A program made the translations under genes and the position numbers. 64,000 nt of DNA from Monocercomonoides exilis (lineage: Eukaryota > Preaxostyla > Oxymonadida > Polymastigidae): the NCBI GenBank assembly GCA_001643675.2, contig LSRY02000025.1, forward strand, positions 250,001-314,000, given 5' to 3'. Positions 1-11,122 of this stretch are shown here, in pieces. Within the stretch, counting starts at the first letter, position 1. Every line of letters begins with the position of its first letter. A model generated the notes under the pieces. It saw nothing but the letters and a program-made list of their open reading frames with translations. It did no database searches and had not been told where the DNA came from.

Positions 1-1
1 T

Positions 2-1529
2 CACTCATCATCATCATCTTCCTCTTCTTCCTCTTCTTCCACTTCAAATTCTTCATTTATTTCTTCTTCTTATCTTCCTCCTTCTTCTTCCTTTCCTTCT
101 CCTCCTTCCACGCCTCCTAATAATTATTCCTCCCCTCCTTCTTTTTCCTCTTCCTCTTCTCCTCTTTCTTCCTCTTTCTCTCCTTTCTCTTCTTCTTCTT
201 CTCCTCTTTCTTCTTCTCCTCTTTCTTCTTCCTCTTCCTCTTCCTCTTTCATTCATTCACCAACACATAAATCATCAAACTCATTTCATTCTTCTCATTC
301 ACATCGCACTTCAAGAATATTAATCGAACCTTCTTCTTCTTCTAATTCTTCCTCTTCTTCCTCTTCCTCTTCTTCCTCTTCTCCTTTTTCTCCTTCTTCT
401 TCCTCTTCCCCTTCCTCTTCTTCATCCACCTCCTCTTTCTCTCCTTCTTCTCCTTTTCCTTCTTCTTCTTCTTCTTCTTCTCCACTCACTTCTCATCCAA
501 TTCTTCCTTTCCCCTTCGATGTTTGTGCTTCTCCTCCCCCTTCTTCCTTCTCTTCTCATTCTCCTTCTCCTCCTCCTCCTCTTTCTCTTCCTCTCCCTCT
601 TCATCTTCCTCTTCATCCTTCTCTTTCTTCTTCTTCTTCTTCTTCTTCTTCTTCTCTTCCTTCTGATCTCATCACACAAACAACTTCTTCTTCTTCTTCC
701 TCTTCTTCTCTTTCTCCTCTTCCTCTTTCTTCTTCTCCTTCTCCTTCTCCTCTTTCTCCTCTCTCTCTCTCTTCTTCCCCCAAAACACTTTTCAATTCAT
801 TCAATTCATTTTCTCCAATAACACATCACAATAGAAATCTTTCTTCTTCTTCCTCTTCTTCCTCTTCTTCCTCTTCTTCCTCTTCTTCCTCTTCTTCCTC
901 TTCTTCCTCTTCTTCCTCTTCTTCCTCTTCTTCCTCTTCCTCTTCCTCTTCTTTCTCTTCCTCCTCCTCTTCTTCTTCTTCAAATTCTTCCTCCTCCTCT
1001 TCCTCCTCCTCCCTTTCCCCCTTTTCCTCTTCTTCTTTATCTCCTTCTCCTTCTTCCTCTTCTCTTTCTTCCTTCAACAACATGCCAAATCTTTCGCCTT
1101 TTCTCAATGTTCATTCTTGTTCTCCAGCTAATGTTACATATATACCTTCTTCTTCTGCAACCTCTTCTTCTTCTTCTTCTTCTTCTTCTTCTTCTTCTTC
1201 TTCTTCTTCCTCCTCCTCCTCCTCCTCCTCCTCCTCCTCCTTGTTTCCTTCCATTTCATCATCATCTTCCTCTTCCTCTTCTTCCTCATCTCCTTCTCTT
1301 TTCCATTCCTCTTCCATTTCGTCTTCCTCTTCATCTTCTTCCTCCTCTTCCTTCTCTTCTTCCTCTTCCTCCTCTTCTTCCTCCTCTTCTTCTTCCTCTT
1401 CTTCTCCTCTCACTCCTGTCATCTCCTTCAGTCGTTCTGGCGCACTCGCCTTTACTCCTTCCACCACTCGCTCTTCCATCCCTTATCCCCCTCTTCCTCT
1501 TCAGCATATGAATCTTAATTGTTCCAATG

Positions 1530-1563
<34 letters not shown>

Positions 1564-2152
1564 CTCTTTCACATCACCATCATCATCATCTTCCTCCTCC
1601 TCTTCTCCTCCTTCTCTTTCTTTTAATTCTTCCTCTTCCTCTTCCTCTTCCTCTTCTTCTTCTTCTCCTTCATCATCAATTGCCACAACCCCTCACACTC
1701 GTTTCAGTTCACCAAATCCTCAATTCATTTTCTCTTCTCCTTCTTCCTCCTCCTTTTCTCCTTCTCTATTTCGTTCTTCTTCTTCCTCTTCTTCCTCTTC
1801 TTCCTCTTCCATTCCATCATCATCATCATCATCTTCTTCTTCTTCCTCCTCCTCCTCTTCTTCTCTTCCTCTTGTTATTTCTCCTCATCCTTCTCCTTCT
1901 TCTGTCAGATGTCCTCTTCCTCCAGCCCCCAAATATATTCTCCCTTCTTCTTCTCCTTCTTCTCTGTTGAACAATACTCTTGCTCTTTCTTCTTCTTCTT
2001 CTTCTTCTTCTTCTTCTTCTTCTTCTTCTTCTTCTTCTTCTTCAACTTCTTCCTCTTCTCCTCATGTTTCTTCTCCAAACTCATCATCATCATCTTCTTC
2101 TTCCTCCTCTTCTTCTTCCTCCTCTTATTCTTCCTCTTCCTCCTCTTCTTCC

Positions 2153-2187
<35 letters not shown>

Positions 2188-2599
2188 CTCCTCCTCCCCC
2201 TCTTCTTCTTCTCCTTCTTCTCCTTCTTCCTTCTCTTCTTTCCCAATCATTTCTCATTCATCTCCTTTACATCCACGTATCATTCCTGAACATCATTCTC
2301 CTCTTTTATCTTCTTCTTCTTCCCAAAATTCTTCTCCTCCTCCTCCTATTTCTTCTTCTTCAATTCATTCTTCTTCTTCTTCTTCTACAAATAATTCTTC
2401 TTCACTCCCTTCTTCTTCTTCCTCCCCCTCTTCTTCTTCTTCTCAATCACCTTCTTCTTCTTCTCTCTTTGGCTTTCCTTGTATGCCTCTCTCTACAATA
2501 AGCAATTCTTCATTCGTTTCTTCAGAAAACATTGAAAATGAAGAAAAAGAAGGAAAAGAAGGAAAAGAAGGAAAAGAAGGAAAAGAAGGAAACAATTGA
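2..2599 (+). CDS. Serine-rich low-complexity protein, 5' truncated by window edge
   Basis: One reading frame is open without a stop from base 2 to the TGA at 2597-2599 (865 residues). An ATG exists at 1082, but the frame upstream of it is equally open and equally serine-rich, so 1082 is probably internal. The product is mostly serine runs written in blocks of TCT, TCC and TCA. They are broken by short Pro/Thr/Asn/His-containing linkers, for example SPTHK near 261 and a stretch around 1417-1500. The last 25 codons switch to a Glu/Lys/Gly repeat (KEGKEG). I see no catalytic domain or membrane segment. The consistent choice of the serine frame over the leucine and phenylalanine frames, and the ordinary linkers, argue for real coding. 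Start, N-terminal domain and function are unknown. It could be a disordered tail of a regulatory protein, like the serine tracts in the next gene downstream. Confidence 0.6.
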
Positions 2600-2700
2600 T
2601 TTTATAATAAATAAATAAATAAATAATAATAATGAAGAAAATGAAGCAAAACAATGAAGATATTTTTTTAATGAAAAGAATAAATGAGTTCAATAATTAT

Positions 2701-2930
2701 TTATTTTTTTGTAAGATGTTGGTAAAAAATGCGTTTGGAAGCTCTTCTTCTTTGCTTGTTTGATTCCTTTTCCTCTTCTTCCTCTTCTTCCTCTTTTTCC
2801 TCTTCTTCCTCTTCTTCCTTTCCCTCCTCATCATTATTTTCTTCTTCATATTCATCATCATCATCATCTTCAAATTCTTCTTCTTCTTTTGACAATACTG
2901 CTGCTCTTAATGCTTGTCAATAAGACAATT
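2701..2930 (-). CDS. Possible terminal exon: acidic tract followed by a basic tail
   Basis: On the minus strand an open stretch ends at a TAA at 2701. It begins QALRAAVLSKEEEEFED, continues through about 45 Glu/Asp residues and ends in a basic tail (QRRRASKRIFYQHLTKK). It starts just after an AG (GACAAG) that could be a splice acceptor. The plus strand of the same stretch reads as a 64-codon serine-rich frame, so either strand could be the coding one. I favour minus because acidic run plus basic tail is a plausible protein end and would be convergent with the serine-rich gene ending at 2599. I found no upstream exon. Very tentative. Confidence 0.3.
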
Positions 2931-3847
2931 AGAAGATTTCTATTTCATTGATGTTAACTTGATGCATTTAGCTCAAAGAAAAAATGTTTCGAATTATTAT
3001 TATTATTATTATTATCATTTATTTTTTTCACTTGAATGAATTTTTTAGATATTAATTGTATTTATTTTTAGTAGTTAAGAAAAAATTTTTTAAAAAGAAA
3101 ATAATTGTTTTAAGGATTTAAATAGTTTTTATCATCTCAAAAGCAATTTTTTGCTTGTGTTGATTGAAGTAGTTTTTAACTTTATTTTCTTTTCAAAGCT
3201 ATCTATTTATTTTTTGTGAAAAATTAATGCTATTAACAACTTTTAATTTGGAGTAATAGCAATTGTTTTTCTCGTCTTTTTAATCATTTTCTTTTTCAAC
3301 AGACATTTTGTTAATGAGTTTGGAAAAGAAATTTATTTATTATTATTTTTTCACATAAAGAAATAAAAATCCTTTTAAATAAAAAATCATTTTTATATGA
3401 TTTGTATAATTTTTTTCTAATTATTCATTGAAACACTTTATCAATGCATTTCTGATGGATACAATTTTTTCTCTAAAAACCAATGTTGAAACTCTTTCAA
3501 TAAAATGTTTGCTGCAAGCTTGTTTCCGATTTTATTTCACTGAATCGTTTTTTATATTGATTTAGCACCAAATTCATCTTTTTCAAATAAAGACATTTGT
3601 TTATTGATAAGAAGTTATACATTCGAAAGAGCATTATTTATTTATCTGCCTGAGGCAAATGGTTTGCTGTGTGCAATTACAGTTAAATGCGCAACGAGAT
3701 ATGGTCACTTTCTATCAATTTATGGTGAAAATAACCAAATTACATTAACGCTGCCCTCACTTTCAGAAGATAAATGTTTGCCATATTTATGTGAAATGAA
3801 ATTTATTTATTTAATTTGCACGTAATTCCATTCTGTATCAAAATTAA
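2931..3847. other. AT-rich interval, no convincing gene
   Basis: This is mostly A/T. It contains a TTA microsatellite at about 2994-3015. A 73-codon plus-strand frame at 3604-3825 that opens at TTG has slightly higher GC than its surroundings, but it has no recognisable motif and no start codon context. It might be a decayed or unrecognised exon. Confidence 0.4.
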
Positions 3848-4882
3848 ATGAATAGTTATAAATCTGCTTGAATCGTTGCAACCAACTTTTTCTCCATTTT
3901 TAGGAATAAGTGTTTCATTAAGCAATCAAAGTCCAGCTTCTCCTTTCAGTTCTGTTTCTGCAGGGCAATTGTTTGATAAGAGTCTCAGCTTATCTCCATC
4001 AGAAAGTTCGCAAAGCAAGTTGATAGAACCACCAAGTTACACATCTCCTTTTTCATACCGCATCGAACTAAACGATCTTCAAAAACAGTTTTTCGAACTT
4101 CCAGAATTGTCTCAATATTCCAAGCAATGCGTATCAAACAACGGACAAAGCGAAAATTCAAATCAAATTGAAAAATGCATGTCAGATATTTCATCTTCCA
4201 TCAGTTCTTTTGAGCGAACTTTGTCTTCTTATCCAAAAAGTCTTCATGATTTTGTGTTTCAACAAGGCTACGAATGGTTTTCCTGCTCTGTAGAGTTAGT
4301 GGAAACGTTGAATGAATGTTTAAATTCAGAAAACGAATTAATGAGGCTTTTCTATGAGAAAAATGAGGAATATAAAACCGAGAAGATATTTGAAGAAATG
4401 AATGAAATGATTGAACAGGCAAATTCTCAGCCATTTTCAGTGATTCAGCTTAGAGAGCAACAATTGCATTTTGATGGTGAAGGAGAAGAACTATCAGAAG
4501 GAAGTTCATTTGCATCTGTATCTTCTTCTTCTTCCTCTTCTTCTTCATCTTCATCTTCTTCCTCTTCCTCTTCGTCTTCATCTCCATCTTCTTGCCCTCC
4601 TTTATCTCCTTTATCATCATCCCCTTCTTCGTCTTCATCTTTATCAACTTCAACTTCATCCAATTCTTTGCCTTCATCCTCAAATACAAACGCTTCAAAG
4701 GGTGAATTTATTTCAACAATTTCATATTTAATAAACAAAATTTCTTCACTTTCATCTTTTTCTCCTTCTTCAATAAAGAAAGCATGCTCATTTCTTTCTT
4801 CTCGTTTCCCTCAAAAGATTCAATTGTATTTGGCTTCAGCAAATGATGTTTCATCTTCATCGTCATTTTCATCATCTTATTT

Positions 4883-4981
<99 letters not shown>

Positions 4982-6218
4982 TTCATCTTCATCTTCATCT
5001 TCATCTTCATCTTCATCTTCATCTTCATCTTCATCTTCATCATCTTCTTCTTCCTCTTCCTCTTCTCATTCTTCTTCTTCCTCTCTTCTCTTCTCCTCTT
5101 CCTTCCCCAAGAAATGCCCTCTTTGCCATTCAACTGTCTATTCCGAATATCTGAACCATCTTTCCTATTGCGCGCATAACAATTGGCTAATCACTGAAAA
5201 AGATAGCAGAAAATATCGTTGTTTAGAAGAGGAAATGATGAAAAAGATGAATTTATCCCCTTTTTACTCCTTTTCTCATTCAGAATTGGAAACGAAAAGA
5301 AGAAGAAATGAAAATTGTGATGTTTTGTCGTCTTTACATAGAAGTTCCTATCAAAATTCATATTTGACATCTTTTTCACAGAGCAATTCTCTTTCTCCTT
5401 CTCCTTCTTCCTCTTCCTCCTCCTCCTCTTCTTCTTCCCTTCACCCTCGCAATGCTGTGAGTGTGATGGAATGCATTCTTCTCCGTCGAATGAGAGAGGA
5501 AGAAGAAGAAAAGGAAGAAGAAGAAGAAAGGAGAAAAGCGAAAATGAATAAAATAAGCAGAATTGTTGACGAAAGTATGATAGTTGTGTGGGTTGAGGCA
5601 CTTATTGAAAGGAGTAATGAGAAGAAAGAGGAAATTATTGAAGATTTGGTGAGAAGAGCGAAGGGAAGAAAGGAGAGGAGAGAAAGAGGAATAAAAGAAT
5701 GGATGATGATGATGATGATGATGATGAATAAGAAGAAAAGAAAGAAAGAAGAAGAAGAAGAAGAGAAAGAGAAAGAAAGAGAAAAAGAAAGAGAAAAAGA
5801 AAGAGAAAAAGAAATAATGATTGAAAAGCGAAGAATAAAAGATAAAGAAGAACGCAAAATTTTGACTGAAAAAACAGCTAAGTTGTTTGACGATAAATTT
5901 AAAGAATTCAATAAAAGCGAAAAAAATGCCTTTGAAACAAAAAAGAAGATGGAAAATTGTCAACCTCTTTCTATGGTTAATAAAAGAGGAAAAAATAAAT
6001 ATTCAGATGGGATTTCCTCATCAAGCAATAAGAAACACTCAAATGATAAAAAATCGAAGAAATTTTCGTTTTATCAAAAAGCAAATTATTGCAAATCAAT
6101 CAAAATAAAAAGTTTCTTTTCAAATTTTAGAACATTTTTTGTTCAAAAACAAATATTTCTTTATTTTGGAATTATTTTGTTTTGTTTTGTTTTATTATTA
6201 TTAAATTTTGCAAAATAG
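3848..6218 (+). CDS. Ser-rich protein with CxxC zinc-binding motif and C-terminal membrane anchor
   Basis: The frame is open through 3876-6218. The best start model is a 7-nt first exon (ATG at 3848), an intron at 3855-3903 (GTTATA...TTTTTAG) and an exon from 3904, giving 773 residues. Without the intron the frame would have to open at TTG. The N-terminal 200 residues are ordinary sequence with a predicted helical part (around FERTLSSYPKSLHDF). Serine runs follow at about 208-235 and 319-398. A probable zinc site with CPLC plus downstream His and Cys (YLNHLSYC) lies near residue 408. A Lys/Glu/Arg-rich coiled-coil-like region covers about 540-690. The last 20 or so residues are hydrophobic (QIFLYFGIILFCFVLLLL), as in a tail-anchored protein facing the cytosol. 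The family is not recognised, so role and partner are unknown. The first exon is the weakest part of the model. Confidence 0.65.
4882..5040 (+). repeat. In-frame (TCA)n then (TCATCT)n serine-codon microsatellite
   Basis: About 32 consecutive TCA triplets are followed by about ten TCATCT units, all in the serine frame of the gene at 3848-6218. In another frame they would read as His or Met repeats. Confidence 0.9.
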
Positions 6219-6418
6219 GCAATGTTTGATTTTTATTAAATGATTTTTTCTTTACAGTTCAGAAACATTAATCTTAATTAAACAAATAAAAAGATCATTC
6301 ATGCTGCATTATAAAATTTGTTGTGTGATATTTGTTGTGTGCTCATTTCTATTAACAAAATTATCCACTAATTCGGAGATTTTAAAAAACAATATATTTC
6401 TTAGGAAATAAAATTAAC

Positions 6419-7503
6419 ATGCAACAAATTTATCGTGGCTTCAGTTTGTGAAAATGTTCAATTTTTTAATAATTCATTTTTGAATTTGTCCACAAGGAAA
6501 TGCTCCTGTTAGCAGATGCATTTGTCTAGCTACAATTATTTATTTTGTTGGGAAAATGTATTCAGCTTCGTATTATCTTGCTGAAGCACAAATTCCTTTT
6601 TTCATTTTTTTAATGAGAATTTACTCAGGTATGATAAAATAAAAAAAATTTTTTTAAAGTACTCATGAATGCATAAAAAGTTTTCTTATATTTCTTAAAT
6701 ATTATTGCTTTGGAAAGAAGATTTGGTTCAAGTAGAATTCTGATTCTAATTATATTATCAACTATTTCTGAAATTTTGATTCAAATTATGATTCCAAGCC
6801 ATGAAGCCCAGCAATGTTTTTCTTATTGGCAGTTTGTGCAGTTCTTTTTAAAATTTTAAATTGATAAATTGTAATTTTTATCTCATAGTCTGTCTTTCAC
6901 TTTGCCATGCGCCATTCTGGCAATGACAAGAATCCCTCTTATCACAATAAAATCACATAAAGGAATTCCTTACATAAGCCACCTAACTGCACTTTTAACA
7001 ATTTCATCAGTTTGTCATATAATCTTATTCAAATTTCCTGTTCTCAGAAACAAATTGTTACATTCACTTTATCACAACTCCATTTTATTTTTATTCAAAT
7101 TGAAAATAATTGAATCTTTTTTTTGTATTGCATTTGTTCATTGTCTCTCTTTTGTATAGTATATTAATCCATTTCCACAACACTGGCAAGCATTTTGCGC
7201 GCGTGCTATTGCGGGAATTTTTGTTATTCCTTTTCTTACAATGTCAATTCGTCCTCCATCAAACTTGGTTCTGAAGATGGAAAGATGGTTTCTGTGGATG
7301 AACAGTGACACTGGGAGAAGGAATTACTTGAAGAATTGGAAAGCTGTTCCGAAAGAGAATAATATCGCGCAGAGGGAAGACGATTCACAATTTTCTGAGC
7401 ATGATCAAGGAAGCAACAATGGTAATATGCAAGTGGCTGGAGGAAATGATGAACAAACAAAGAAACGAATGCTCTCTCGTTCACACAATCACTTCACTTC
7501 ATA

Positions 7504-7542
<39 letters not shown>

Positions 7543-7897
7543 TGTCATTGCATCTCATCTCCAGAGTAAACATCCAAATGAAGATGAAAATGAAAGACCC
7601 AATGGTAAACATGTATCTTTAAACAAGCCAAGCAATTCTTCATCTCATAGAACAGAAAAGAATTCTTTATTGTCGTTGCTTGATGAAAATGTGATGAACT
7701 CTCTTTTCGCCGAAAAGGCTCAGTCAAGCAACTACAATTCGACCGCCCAGCAGAAAAATTCAGCTGATAAAGCAAAAGTGATTCAAGAATTGGCAGAAGC
7801 GTTTGGTCTTCCGGCGAGCTTGGTGGAGAGCGTGCTGAAGAAAGAACATTGGAACAAGGAAAATGCTGTCGAACGACTTTTGGAATTTACGCAATAA
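6419..7897 (+). CDS. UBAC2-like membrane protein (rhomboid/derlin-like with C-terminal UBA), five exons
   Basis: Exons 6419-6443, 6497-6628, 6681-6831, 6889-7009 and 7160-7897 join into 388 codons plus stop. Introns are 53, 52, 57 and 150 bp, all GT-AG, with phases 1, 1, 2 and 0. The N-terminus (IYRGFRNAPVSR) resembles the start of animal UBAC2. Hydrophobic segments follow, and exon 3 has ALERRFGSSR where UBAC2 has FERRYGSRK, the conserved loop of this pseudo-rhomboid family. The next exon has LPCAILA, again as in UBAC2. A disordered linker with a 12-codon TCA serine run follows, and the last 40 residues (KVIQELAEAFGLPASLVESV...) look like a UBA/CUE ubiquitin-binding fold. UBAC2 proteins sit in the ER membrane and act in ER-associated degradation and lipid-droplet protein trafficking; that role here is inference. 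The fourth intron is the least certain, since some of it could be coding. Confidence 0.75.
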
Positions 7898-8317
7898 TTT
7901 TCTGACAAAAAAAGAAAGGATAAATTGTTTGGCTTTTTTTTTTTTTAAAAGTCATTTTATTACAAAATTCAGCAATGTTTACGATTTGTTTTCTTGAATG
8001 CCTTCTGTCAATTGGAAAGCTTATTTTTTATCAGGAAGAATCATTGATACTCATCTCATGCATTTTATGTGCTTTATTTGCGTAAAGAAATGCTTTCATA
8101 ATGCTATTTTCAATCCATCTTTTGTTACTCAAACTGAAATAGCGTAGAAATTAATTTTTGAAGTAGAATTTTTATTTCATTCATTTCATCAATTTGTTAA
8201 TGCGTTTAAAATAATTGAAACCTTTTTTTTTCCTTTTGTTATAAATGACTTCCACTTTTTTCATGCAAATGACGTGTGAAAAATGGTTAACATTGAGTGT
8301 TTTGTTGGTGCTGTTTC
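7898..8317. other. AT-rich intergenic interval
   Basis: This follows the UBAC2-like stop codon. It holds short T- and A-rich tracts. I see no coding frame or structural RNA. Confidence 0.5.
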
Positions 8318-8985
8318 TCATTTGCTTTGAAGCAAAAGCGGAATCAGAAATAGAAATTCGCAGCCTTCCATGTCTGTCTTGCGCTGTCCGAGAAACAGGA
8401 AAGCCTTATAAATAAAATCGATATTTTGGGGTTCTCCTTTTTTCCATTGAATTCTTGCCTGTTTTAAAGTGATTAATATCCTTCCCTCGATATCGCCTGC
8501 CACTTTCCTCGACAAAAAAGCTTCTCCTTTGCCTTATGCTCCAAAATGCTATATAATTCTGTGCAGATTTTGCCCTTCACTGAATTCCTTCCTTATATCG
8601 ACATTCAATAAAACATCATTTGAATTTGTTTTCATCTCTTGTTCCAAATAAAAATCATGCATCTTGCGCAACTTCATTTATTTCCTAATTGCTATATAAT
8701 AATCTGCTCCATTCTCATCGTATTGCTCCACAAAGCGGAGATTGGCCATTTCAACAATAACTCATATTCCTGCACTTTGGAGAGGATACGGATGGAAATA
8801 TCTTCACAACATATAGAACAATAAAAATTACATACATTATGTCTTTTTGCGTTATTGATGAAATTGTTGTATTCCCCTTGGCCATCCAATCTCCAATAAT
8901 CATCAGATTGAATTTCAAAATCAACTTATCATCATCATTCCTGTTGTCTCCACAGGAAATAATATTTCAAGTTCTATAGATAATG
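8318..8985 (-). pseudogene. Decayed or multi-exon minus-strand gene, unrecognised family
   Basis: Gene-like protein segments run along the minus strand but in different frames. One segment (WRLDGQGEYNNFINNAK, then FYCSICCEDISIRI) spans about 8922-8692. It shifts to another frame with LRFVEQYDENGADYYIAIRK and continues to a C-terminal part (SRKVAGDIEGRILITLK) ending at 8318. The second frame carries in-frame TAA, TAG and TAA codons between otherwise ordinary sequence. Short introns could explain some breaks, but I found no consistent GT-AG set, so a pseudogene is more likely. The family is not identified. Confidence 0.4.
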
Positions 8986-9262
8986 TTCGCTTACTGTTCT
9001 ATCATTATATGGATAATTATTCCAGTTAAAAGATAATTATTTGATCATAGAATCCATAACAAATAAATATTAATTATGAATCGTTATTTTCACCACAGTT
9101 GCTTTTGAAAAATGTCAACAAAAGAAAGAATGTATAAACACACATATTTTTCTATTGCTATTTTGGGATAAAATTTCTGAAACTTTCTTCTATCTAAACA
9201 TTTGTTCATTCAACGTGAATGACGAAATTTTGTTGTTTTCTGTTTTCAACACATTTTCAAAA
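8986..9262. other. AT-rich interval upstream of family member A
   Basis: No coding frame is seen. It must contain the promoter of the gene starting at 9263, but no recognisable element stands out. Confidence 0.4.
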
Positions 9263-10732
9263 ATGCGGGAGACAGGAATCATGGAGAAGTTCACTGGTTT
9301 GTGCATATTATTTCACTTGAATTATTCGTAATCTCATTTCTTTCCTTTATTTGGTGTTTTCAGAATTATTTGATGAACTGGAACATTGCGATGAGGAAGA
9401 ACAGAAACAGAAAATCGAAGAAATGAATGTATTGATGGACGAGATGAACAAAGATGAAATTTATTTTGCTTTTCCAAAGGAACGGCGCAATAAAGTTAAC
9501 GAAATGATTGAAAAAAAGAAATTTTCGATAGAAAACACCATTTTCATGTTGAAGCACTTTGTATATTGCAAGGCCCTGAAAGTTAATCCATGCCTTTTTG
9601 GTTGCTTTTCTTCCTTGAACAAAAGATTGGAAAAGATGATTATTGATGAAGATGAGAAGAAAAAAGAAGAAAGAAACGAAAAGCTTTTGACTGATCTCTG
9701 CGAATGCTATGTGATTCTTGTAGATGGTCACATTGGAGGTGAAATGCTATCCATTTGTGTTCCTTGCCTTTTGAAAGTGGCATTGAAAAAGGAGGAAAAC
9801 GAGGAGATTCAAAAAGATGTGGAAATGGCTTTGCTGACTTTGAGCTATGCTGGATGTGGCGTGTGTGTTGTTGTGTTTGCTTTTTGATATTGTTGCTTCT
9901 TTCTTGTTATTTTTTATGTCAGAAAGTTAAACGAAGTTTATATTTAAAGGAGATTACAGAAATCATTCAACATCACCGGGAACATCACAATCTGAAGCGA
10001 AATGAGTATCTATCTGCTTGGCAGTTTTTGATAAGCAGATTTCTCAATGATAGAAGATTGGAAAGAATGATTGTGGATGAGCTGCATTTTGTGAGAGAAG
10101 CAACAAGAGAATTGGAAGAGCTATCGAAAAGCGTGAATTGGAATAGAAAAGGAAAAGAAGAGGATGAAACGATCACTTTGGAAAGATGGCTCCACACATT
10201 GAATTCTTTTGCGATATATGGCCAAATCCAGGACGAAAAATACTCCAAGCTGACAACGCTTATCATTGATATGTGCATAACATCTAAGTTCAATTATAGA
10301 AATGTCCACGTGTGCTGCTTGTTTCTTTTTGTGAACGTTATTTTGAGAAAAGCAGAATCTGATGATTGTGTGTTGCGCGAAGAGGCTGTCGATTTCATTT
10401 TGGAGGAAATGCATCAGCCAACAATTCTTTATAGTGTGATGGAGTATTATGCACATATTTTTTGTGATCTTTCGAGAATATTGAACGGAAAAAAGGAAAA
10501 GAAAAATAGCTTGATTTCGTTTATTTGGTTTGCTTGGAGCTGGCTGAAAGGAAAGGCGAAAGAGGAAAATGAAAAAGAAAAGCAGAAAGTGATGCTGTAT
10601 CGAAAGTTGCGCGAAAAGATGGAAGAAGAAGGATATGAAGATATTGTTGTCAGTTTATATGAACGAATTTTTTATTTTGCAAGAAGATTTGGCGTATCAA
10701 AAGATCTCAACGATTATTTTGTTAATAATTGA
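9263..10732 (+). CDS. Family member A of a five-copy, three-exon paralogue group
   Basis: Exons 9263-9296, 9364-9860 and 9923-10732 give 446 residues. The first intron (67 bp, GTTTGT...TTTTCAG) splits a Glu codon in phase 1. The second (62 bp) is phase 0. The protein opens METGIMEKFTELFDELEHC-like sequence (true start MRETG) and continues EEQKQKIEEMN. It has a Cys-rich helical segment (LLTDLCECYVILV, CVPCLLKVALKKEENEE), then HHREHHNL, ATRELEELSK and the family end motif DYFVN. It is all-helical in appearance, charged and probably soluble. Five paralogues in this window share order, intron positions and phases. I do not recognise a domain in any named family; a helical-repeat scaffold is possible. 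The donor of intron 2 has alternatives nearby, because the family consensus is blurred at that point. Confidence 0.8.
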
Positions 10733-10828
10733 GAATCATAAATTTATAGCAGGAAAGAAATTAATTTCGCAATCTTTTTAACTGCATTCTTCTCCTTCTT
10801 CTTCCTCTTCCACTTCTTCTTCTTTTTC

Positions 10829-11122
10829 TCCTCTTTCCAGTTACACCTTCCCCATGAATAGGCGTTCTGCACGCAACTTTGATCACATCTTTGAAGAGAT
10901 GCTTATCTCTCTCATTGTCTTCATGAGCAAGCACCCAGGCAGACCTCTCTTCAATATCGATGAATGGGCACTGGTTGCAAAATGAGCAGAAGGAAAGCAA
11001 AAAATCCATTGGCATCAGCTGAGCTGTATTTCACAGCAGACAAATGTGTGCAGCCGGCTGATGTTTTGTGATCAGCAGCAGAGAGTTGGATTCTTCGTAT
11101 GTTTGAGAGAGAAGACATTCTT
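10829..11122 (+). pseudogene. Fragment of a repeat family encoding MNRRSARNFDHIFEEM..., with an in-frame TGA
   Basis: This stretch is a near-identical copy of 40421-40712. The shared frame starts at an ATG at 10853 (MNRRSARNFDHIFEEM) and continues HPGRPLFNIDEW and LVAK. The copy here then has TGA where the other has TGT (Cys). Similarity stops at CATTCTT, which is exactly where the second DIRS element begins in the other copy. The upstream part is a CT-rich tract in both. The product family is unknown. As an unoccupied counterpart of the interrupted copy it helps define the end of the DIRS element. Confidence 0.6.

Noticed and set aside
801-1107. Poly-Lys and poly-Glu minus-strand frames in the first kilobase
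   Set aside because: They are shadows of serine codon tracts and lack any non-repetitive coding sequence.
4882-4980. TCA repeats as a possible CRISPR-like or tandem-repeat array
   Set aside because: It is a pure trinucleotide microsatellite inside a serine-coding frame, with no spacers.
8860-8930. A GTPase-like P-loop (LMIIGDWMAKGNTT) on the minus strand
   Set aside because: The spacing does not fit GxxxxGK[ST], and the frame ends soon after without other G motifs.
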